Source of the DNA: Gemmatimonadota bacterium
GTDB taxonomy: Bacteria; Gemmatimonadota; Gemmatimonadetes; Gemmatimonadales; GWC2-71-9
Length of the DNA stretch: 6,939 nucleotides
Direction: 5' to 3'
Assembly: GCA_022573095.1 (NCBI GenBank)
Contig: JACZUR010000064.1
Location: 1 to 6,939, forward strand
Made by a program: the position numbers and the translations under genes. The notes under the pieces are model-generated. The model worked only from the letters and a program-made list of their open reading frames with translations. It did not search any database and had not been told where the DNA came from. Positions 1-5,313 of the stretch are shown piece by piece. The number at the start of each line of letters is the position of its first letter. The stretch's first letter is position 1.

Positions 1-2
1 CG

Positions 3-740
3 GATGACGCTCCCGACTCGATCGCCGACCAGGAACTCGATCTCCTGATATCTCTTGGAGGCGATGGTACGCTACTCAGAGGCGCACGCGAACTCGGCCT
101 CCGCCCGACGCCGATACTCGGCGTCAACATCGGCCGAGTCGGTTTCCTAACCACAGCCATGCCGGACTCGCTCGAAGATGCGCTGAAGGCGGTGGTCAAA
201 GGCGAATACGAGATCGATGAGCGCAGGGTCGTGGTCGCCGAGGTTACAACCAGCCAAGGCTCGCGCGGAGAAAAACACGCGCTCAACGACATCGTGATTC
301 ACCATGCAGGCGTGTCACGCGTGATCCACGTGAGAGTAGCGGTCGATGGAGAGGAGGTCGGCCAGTACAGTGCCGACGGAATTATCGTTGCGACCCCCAC
401 CGGTTCTACCGCCTACTCGCTGAGCGCCGGAGGTCCGATTATAAGACCGGATGTCGACGCGCTTCTCATTACCTCGATCTCACCACACACGCTTGCGGTT
501 CGCCCGCTCGTAGTTCCCGGAAGCGCTATAATCAGCGTCGATCTCCTCGAGCCGGTTGTCGGAAAGGTGTTGGTTTCCTACGATGGGCAGGAGACTGACG
601 AGATCGAACCCGGTGACACCGTAGTAATCCGCCGCCTGGAGACTTCGGTGAGACTGGTACGGTTGGGGACAGAAGGGTTTTTTGCAAGGATGAGGCGAAA
701 GCTACAATGGGGTGATCTCAGCGACCGGACATCTGCCTGA
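3..740 (+). CDS. nadK: NAD kinase, C-terminal part (5' end outside the window)
   Basis: NAD kinase phosphorylates NAD+ to NADP+ in the cytoplasm using ATP or polyphosphate. The frame is open from base 3, so the ATG at 159 is internal and about 40-50 N-terminal residues are missing compared with the usual ~290-300. Family motifs are in the right order, in visible-residue numbering. The catalytic GGDGT loop is at 19-23 (bases 57-71). NIGRVGFLT is at 42-50. ALNDIVI follows. The diagnostic TPTGSTAYSLSAGGPI is at about 131-146. Next come PHTLAVRPLVVPGS and a YDGQE turn, and the RRKLQWG segment near the end matches the usual RKLxWG tail. The TGA at 738-740 is one base from the recN ATG, so the two are probably co-transcribed and translationally coupled; nadK-recN adjacency is known in other bacteria. 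No frameshift or missing key residue is visible. Confidence 0.97.
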   Translation, partial: DDAPDSIADQELDLLISLGGDGTLLRGARELGLRPTPILGVNIGRVGFLTTAMPDSLEDALKAVVKGEYEIDERRVVVAEVTTSQGSRGEKHALNDIVIHHAGVSRVIHVRVAVDGEEVGQYSADGIIVATPTGSTAYSLSAGGPIIRPDVDALLITSISPHTLAVRPLVVPGSAIISVDLLEPVVGKVLVSYDGQETDEIEPGDTVVIRRLETSVRLVRLGTEGFFARMRRKLQWGDLSDRTSA

Positions 741-741
741 T

Positions 742-2412
742 ATGCTATGTGAACTGCGGGTTCGTAACCTAGCCGTAATTGAGGACGTGACACTACAGCT
801 CGACCCGGGACTGAACGTGCTTAGCGGAGAAACGGGAGCAGGCAAATCGATGCTTGTCGACGCGCTGGCACTCTTGCTCGGGGAACGAGCCAGCGTTGAT
901 CTCGTTCGGACGGGTTCCGAACGTGCCGTTGTAGAGGCGGCCTTCGAGGATGTCTCTGACGATTTCGCCGTGCTCTGCGATGAAGCAGGTATCGATATCG
1001 AGGACGGCCGCTTGGTGATAAGACGCGAATTGAATTTGCAGGGTAGAAATCGCGCCTGGGCCAACGGAAGCCCTGTCACAGTTTCTACGCTTGCTTCCCT
1101 CGGTGGCGCTCTCGTTGATCTTCACGGTCAACACGAGGCGCAGTCGCTCCTCAAAACGCGGGCTCAACGTGACATTCTCGATGTCTATGGCGGAACGAGA
1201 GAGACGGCAAAGAAAGTGGCGGACCTGGCAGGTGATCTCACGAACGTCACCACGCAGATAGACAAGATCCTCGGCAAGCTGGATGACGTTCGGAAACGCG
1301 CGGATTATCTGAAACATGTGGTAACGGAAATCATGTCCGCGGAGTTAAAACCTGGCGAGGACGAATCCCTTGCGATTGAAGCCGGTAGACTTGCAAACGT
1401 AGAGAGGTTGACCGATTTGACGAACGAATTTGTCGATCTACTCGATGGAGACACAACCAGTGCCAGATCGCTCCTTTCGGCTGCTTCGCGAACACTGGAC
1501 GATTTAAGCGGGATAGATACTTCCCTCGTCAAATGGCGTGAGACACTTGATTCAGCGTTGGCGGAGATCGACGAACTGGGAAGAAACGCCCGAGATTACG
1601 CGGCTGGCATAGAGGCTGATCCCGATAGACTGCGGTCGATCGAAGAACGACGAGACCTGATTTATAGATTGTGTCAGAAGTACGGCTCCACCATCGAAGC
1701 GGTCACCGATACCGGGGAATCGGCGAGCCGGGAACTCGAACTTCTCGACACCGCCGATCTCGATCTGTCACTGCTTCGCGAACGGGAAGCAGCGTTGCGC
1801 GCCGAGCTGCAGGGAGCGGCAAGGCAGCTGAGCGACTTGAGACGTGAAGCGGGGGATCGTCTGTCTTCGGCTGTCAACGACTTACTGCCAGGACTCGGTA
1901 TGTCGGATGGAAGCCTGTTCGTCAATTTCAAGGATCTGGAGGAAATCGGCGCTGCCGGTGCAGAGAGCGTCGAGTTCACCGTTAGGCTCAACGTCGGGCA
2001 CGACGCCAGGCCCCTTGCTAGGGTTGCGAGTGGGGGGGAGTCGTCCCGTCTAATGTTAGCATTGAAGCGAGTGCTCGCTGAACAAGACGTGGTTCCAACG
2101 CTCGTGTTCGATGAGGTTGACCAGGGAATCGGCGGCGAGGTCGCCAATCAAGTCGGTGACGCTCTTCGAGAGGTGTCGGCTCGTAAACAAGTGCTAGTCA
2201 TCACGCACCTACCCCAGATCGCTGCGCGCGCGACGCGTCACCTGTGTGTCGCGAAGAAACCCGAAGGCGGCGTGGCGACGGCCGATGTTCGGATTCTGTC
2301 GGGTGAGGATCGAGTAAAGGAGCTAGCCCGCATGCTGGGAAGCGCGGAGGATCCGGTGGTGAGGCGGCACGCGTCGGATCTTCTCAAAAAGAAACAGCCT
2401 GCGGCCGTCTAG
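742..2412 (+). CDS. recN: DNA repair protein RecN (SMC-like ATPase)
   Basis: RecN is an SMC-like ATPase that acts at DNA double-strand breaks in RecA-dependent repair. This copy has 556 residues, the usual family length (E. coli RecN is about 553). Walker A GETGAGKS is at 29-36. GRNRAWANG starts at 101 and DLHGQHEAQ at 126-134, both typical of RecN. A long charged, Leu-rich middle (about 150-400) fits the coiled-coil arms. The ABC signature ASGGES starts at 429, Walker B LVFDEVDQGIGG is at 454-465 with D457/E458, and the switch motif ITHLPQIAA has H489. I chose the ATG at 742 because MLCELRVRNLAVIEDV matches the family N-terminus exactly. The same frame opens at a GTG at 712, which would add ten residues with no family counterpart. 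No convincing Shine-Dalgarno precedes 742, so translation probably couples to nadK. No SOS box is visible between them; any promoter lies upstream of the window. The stop overlaps the convergent gene. Confidence 0.98.
   Translation: MLCELRVRNLAVIEDVTLQLDPGLNVLSGETGAGKSMLVDALALLLGERASVDLVRTGSERAVVEAAFEDVSDDFAVLCDEAGIDIEDGRLVIRRELNLQGRNRAWANGSPVTVSTLASLGGALVDLHGQHEAQSLLKTRAQRDILDVYGGTRETAKKVADLAGDLTNVTTQIDKILGKLDDVRKRADYLKHVVTEIMSAELKPGEDESLAIEAGRLANVERLTDLTNEFVDLLDGDTTSARSLLSAASRTLDDLSGIDTSLVKWRETLDSALAEIDELGRNARDYAAGIEADPDRLRSIEERRDLIYRLCQKYGSTIEAVTDTGESASRELELLDTADLDLSLLREREAALRAELQGAARQLSDLRREAGDRLSSAVNDLLPGLGMSDGSLFVNFKDLEEIGAAGAESVEFTVRLNVGHDARPLARVASGGESSRLMLALKRVLAEQDVVPTLVFDEVDQGIGGEVANQVGDALREVSARKQVLVITHLPQIAARATRHLCVAKKPEGGVATADVRILSGEDRVKELARMLGSAEDPVVRRHASDLLKKKQPAAV
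2409..2412. other. Interlocked stop codons of two convergent genes (CTAG)
   Basis: The recN stop TAG is at 2410-2412 on plus. The stop of the convergent barrel gene is TAG on minus, occupying 2411-2409. Both are read from the palindrome CTAG, so the two genes overlap by four bases and leave no intergenic room. No hairpin followed by a T-run is evident nearby. Transcription termination for each gene must therefore occur inside the other's coding sequence, or be Rho-dependent. Confidence 0.95.
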
Positions 2413-4040
2413 TTGGGATCTCCGAAAAGTCGGTAGTACAGTTTGAGATAGATATTCAACGTGTTGAACTTGGGGGTGAGCCCTCCTGATCCGCTGAACA
2501 CGCTCCGATAGGAGACGCCCGCCTCGATCGGTAGCTCGGTATCCGCGGAAGCGCCGCTCCGGGTTCCTCTATATGCAATACCTCCTCCAAAGGTGACGCT
2601 GGTCTGAGACGACTCCAACGCCAGCAATGACGGATCCAGAGTGGGTAGGACGGTGAGTTGACGAGGTCCGGTGTACGTATCGCTGTTCTTGCGGTAGTAA
2701 CTGGCGGATGCATACACAGTGAAGCCGTCGCTCAACGCCATCCACGGGAAAGCGGACACCCGGAACATGTCTCCCAGGTTCCGTCGCACGACCGCCTCGC
2801 TGGTCACAAGAGACAGTGGCATGTCTGGGGGCGTCACTCTCCGCGGTAGTTCATCAGCAAACTGAGCAGTGTAGTTGGCCGCCACTGTGATACCGAGTCG
2901 GGAGGTGGAAACGAAGACGAACTCAAAACCGGCTTCGACATCTGTTTGCCGGTCACCGGTTCCGAGGTCTATCGCATTGTTAACGCGATCCCGCGTACTC
3001 GTCGGTAAACGCAGAGTTGTACTCAGCACGGTGCGTACCTGCGGTGAATCGAAGAGCTGATATCGGAGTCCTATTTCCACGTCACCAAGCCGGGACATCT
3101 TGATCGTAGTGAGCGGAAAGAGTTCATACCCGAAGTTTGGTCCAGCTAGGATAGCGTCGATGTCCGACGTACTCAACCGGTCCGCGGGTAGGGGTAGCGA
3201 GCCGGTGAATGGTACAACGCCCAATGCAACCAGTTGGCTCGCGACATCCTGTATCTCGGATGTAAGCGCGACTCCCGCTACGGAAGTCTGAAGGGGAGCG
3301 ACCGGCGGCATTACGCGTCCGCTCTGGCCGACGCCGGTGATCACACCAAGTCCCAATGCTAACTGTGACGCCCGGTCCACCAGTGCGCTGGCGTCTGTAC
3401 ATTGTTGGCTCGATGGGCAGCCGAAGGCGCCCTGGTCGATCAGTCCGGTTACCTGACTTACCGCGGCTGATAATTCACCGATTAATGTCGTGATCGAGTT
3501 GAAGGCAGCGAGGTTGCCTGCTTCTGCTGCTGCCTGATTCCACCCGACGTTGGCGTCTGTGCTATCAAACGCAACAACGGCATTCATCCGTGCGGTAACG
3601 ATGGGAACTTCAGCGCGTACTGTAAGCCTGTCCGTCAGTCCGATGGACACTTCAAACGGGAACCTTCTGATGTCGGCGTCCATGTCTGTAAGTAGAGAGC
3701 CGATGTTGATGCGATACGCCGGATTGGCGGAAAGAGAACCAATAGATGTTTCAGCCGGAAGAAGATTGAAGATATTTGCGCCGGCTGAATCGGCTGAAAG
3801 ATCCGTTCCAAGAGGCTCTGTGGAGCCGTCCTCCACCCCGGGAGAGTTCTTGGCAAAACGCTGATCGTAATTTGTATAATGAGGTTCGAAAGTCAGGCGT
3901 AGCGTGCCCCGAGGTAGCACACGCGCGTCAGGCATCTGCGTTTGCGAGAGGGCGGCAGGTGCGTTTGAAACGGCAAGGGCGATCAACAACAATCTGGCCG
4001 TGATTCCTGGCAGACGTCTAGTATGTTTTTCTGGGATCAT
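2409..4040 (-). CDS. Secreted beta-rich protein, probable outer-membrane barrel of unknown function
   Basis: I do not recognise a named family for this 543-residue protein. Residues 1-32 look like a signal peptide: basic MIPEKHTRR, hydrophobic LLLIALAV, and cleavage probably after ALS at 31-33. The remainder has alternating amphipathic strands, for example FEVSIGLTDRLTVRAEVPIV (129-148) and GDVEIGLRYQLF (319-330), followed by LPTSTRD and GTGD (360-363). That strand-loop pattern resembles 'transporter'-type barrels of the phenol-degradation MetA-pathway class, a resemblance only. The C-terminus has aromatic strands ending LYYRLFGDPN, a barrel-like end with a short tail. Between strands, about 165-300 is a long Ala/Leu/Val-rich, less strand-like stretch holding the only cysteine pair I noticed, C208 and C214, which could form a small disulfide loop. 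The ATG start gives a sensible signal peptide but lacks a clear Shine-Dalgarno. It is last in the minus-strand cluster, 46 bp after the lipase stop. Confidence 0.75.
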   Translation of the reverse strand: MIPEKHTRRLPGITARLLLIALAVSNAPAALSQTQMPDARVLPRGTLRLTFEPHYTNYDQRFAKNSPGVEDGSTEPLGTDLSADSAGANIFNLLPAETSIGSLSANPAYRINIGSLLTDMDADIRRFPFEVSIGLTDRLTVRAEVPIVTARMNAVVAFDSTDANVGWNQAAAEAGNLAAFNSITTLIGELSAAVSQVTGLIDQGAFGCPSSQQCTDASALVDRASQLALGLGVITGVGQSGRVMPPVAPLQTSVAGVALTSEIQDVASQLVALGVVPFTGSLPLPADRLSTSDIDAILAGPNFGYELFPLTTIKMSRLGDVEIGLRYQLFDSPQVRTVLSTTLRLPTSTRDRVNNAIDLGTGDRQTDVEAGFEFVFVSTSRLGITVAANYTAQFADELPRRVTPPDMPLSLVTSEAVVRRNLGDMFRVSAFPWMALSDGFTVYASASYYRKNSDTYTGPRQLTVLPTLDPSLLALESSQTSVTFGGGIAYRGTRSGASADTELPIEAGVSYRSVFSGSGGLTPKFNTLNIYLKLYYRLFGDPN

Positions 4041-4086
4041 ACGCTGCGGGAATCTAAGCCAGGCGGGGAGGTCTACAAGGGCTTGG

Positions 4087-5313
4087 TTACCTAATCTCGG
4101 CCAGTGATATGTCGTACGTCGCGTTGATCGCGGCGCTGATTGCGTTGGCTATCAAGATGTGGGTGCTCGCCGAAGGGTGCACGCCGTCGCGGCTCACCGC
4201 CGGACCAAAGGGCGCTGTAACGTTACTGACGTCGGGGAAAAGGGCAATTCCACCAGTGATCAGCAGCGGATTCAATACGAGCGCGTTGATGTCCGCGTAT
4301 GCCCAGCCCCGCTCGGCCGCCTCCGCCTGAACAGTCGTATTGTATAAAGCAACGGTATTGAGTATGCGCAGCAGTTCCACAGTAACCAGAACCGGCTCGT
4401 CCAGCTCACAGTCGAGTGTTACGGAGGTTCCTTGAAGAGCCTGTGCTATCAGAACGCCGAAGCCGTAATCGAACGGGACGAGACTCGCCTCGCCGGATCC
4501 GCCCAAAGCGGCAGGTGCGCAGGTGTCCAGGACATCTAGGGCCGGCGGCAGCGCGCCGAGCGCTTCGGCCTGCCAATATGCGGCGCCGGCTGTGAAGAAC
4601 GGGGCGGATGTCACATTGACGACGCTCACCAAGACACCCGCATCGACGCCCATCGCGTCAACGGTGTCCATCATCGCCGAATACCGAGCTGCGAATTCGG
4701 CGGGGTCAGTTAGCTGCGTCAGATCGCCTGAAATCGCGGCGCCCAATACGTCGTTGTTCCCGATCCACACAGACATGAATGTTGGTTTGACCCGTCGCGC
4801 CATCTCAAGCTGTGTCAGCCCGCCCAGGATCATTGTCGTGAGTAGGTTGGCGCTGTTTCCTTCGGCGATATTGGAAATAGGATCGAACACGGCGGAACCC
4901 GGCACGGCAACGTTGTTGATATGAGAGGGAGCGTTCGATCGCAGCGCGCATTCGCTTTCCGAGGCTCCACCGACTCGTTCCTGTGTGAGGATATCGACGA
5001 TTGGCGCCGGGCAGCCCGGTATGGCCAACGAAGGTATGATGAACTCAGTATCCATCTGCAGAGCGAGAAGAGCGGCATACGACTGACGCTGTGTACTGTC
5101 GTTGATACCGCCGGACTGAAAACCGGCGGTGATACTGTTTCCCATCGCTATGTAGCGGGAAAACAGAGCGTCCGTCGAAGGGCTCGGAGAGTTGAGCGAC
5201 TCGTCGCTACATGTCGACACCGATGCAACCAGCGCGAGTACCAATAATCCGTTCTTAAAATCTCCTGCTCGCCCAAATATCAATGCATGTTTCTCCGTGT
5301 TTCCTTGCCTCAC
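4087..5313 (-). CDS. SGNH/GDSL-family esterase or lipase, probable lipoprotein
   Basis: This is probably an envelope-anchored serine hydrolase cleaving lipid or other esters; the substrate cannot be read from sequence. Residue numbers count from the GTG at 5313. A hydrophobic stretch NGLLVLALVASVST (21-34) ends at C35, a lipobox-like site, although Thr at -1 is atypical. The SGNH blocks are in order. Block I is MGNSITAG with nucleophile S60, Asn replacing the usual Asp of GDS. Block II glycine is G139 in VAVPGS. Block III is IGNND at 184-188 with N187. Block V is DGVHPS with D376 and H379. Four more cysteines (101, 122, 265, 302) could form disulfides after export. The GTG directly abuts the upstream stop (TGAGTG), which would allow reinitiation. 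A TTG at 5283 with a GGAG nine bases upstream is a strong alternative start and puts the lipobox Cys at residue 25. It lies between a FadL-type porin gene and a barrel gene. Confidence 0.9.
   Translation of the reverse strand: MRQGNTEKHALIFGRAGDFKNGLLVLALVASVSTCSDESLNSPSPSTDALFSRYIAMGNSITAGFQSGGINDSTQRQSYAALLALQMDTEFIIPSLAIPGCPAPIVDILTQERVGGASESECALRSNAPSHINNVAVPGSAVFDPISNIAEGNSANLLTTMILGGLTQLEMARRVKPTFMSVWIGNNDVLGAAISGDLTQLTDPAEFAARYSAMMDTVDAMGVDAGVLVSVVNVTSAPFFTAGAAYWQAEALGALPPALDVLDTCAPAALGGSGEASLVPFDYGFGVLIAQALQGTSVTLDCELDEPVLVTVELLRILNTVALYNTTVQAEAAERGWAYADINALVLNPLLITGGIALFPDVSNVTAPFGPAVSRDGVHPSASTHILIANAISAAINATYDISLAEIR
5293..5296 (-). promoter_or_regulatory. Shine-Dalgarno-like GGAG for an alternative TTG start of the lipase
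   Basis: GGAG on the minus strand lies nine bases before an in-frame TTG (5283-5281). The longer GTG start at 5313 has no purine-rich site before it. With the TTG start, the signal peptide shortens to a typical lipoprotein length (24 residues before the Cys). This suggests the true protein may be 398 residues. A nearby ATG at 5288 is out of frame and stops after two codons. Confidence 0.45.

Noticed and set aside
159..161. ATG at 159 as the nadK start
   Set aside because: The catalytic GGDGT and NIGRVGFLT motifs lie upstream in the same open frame, so this Met is internal.
712..741. GTG at 712 as the recN start
   Set aside because: The extra ten residues have no counterpart in RecN, while the protein from ATG 742 begins exactly like the family; the longer form would also overlap the end of nadK.
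702..2147. Several long minus-strand open frames opposite recN (702-1079, 793-1317, 1305-1532, 1674-2147)
   Set aside because: They lie wholly or almost wholly antisense to recN, whose motifs are intact. Their proteins are Ser/Arg-rich and low-complexity without domains, as expected for shadow frames.
4041..4086. Possible terminator or hairpin in the 46-bp gap between the lipase and the barrel gene
   Set aside because: Only a five-base inverted match (AAGCC/GGCTT) around an 18-base loop is visible, without a T-run; too weak to call, and no promoter boxes stand out.
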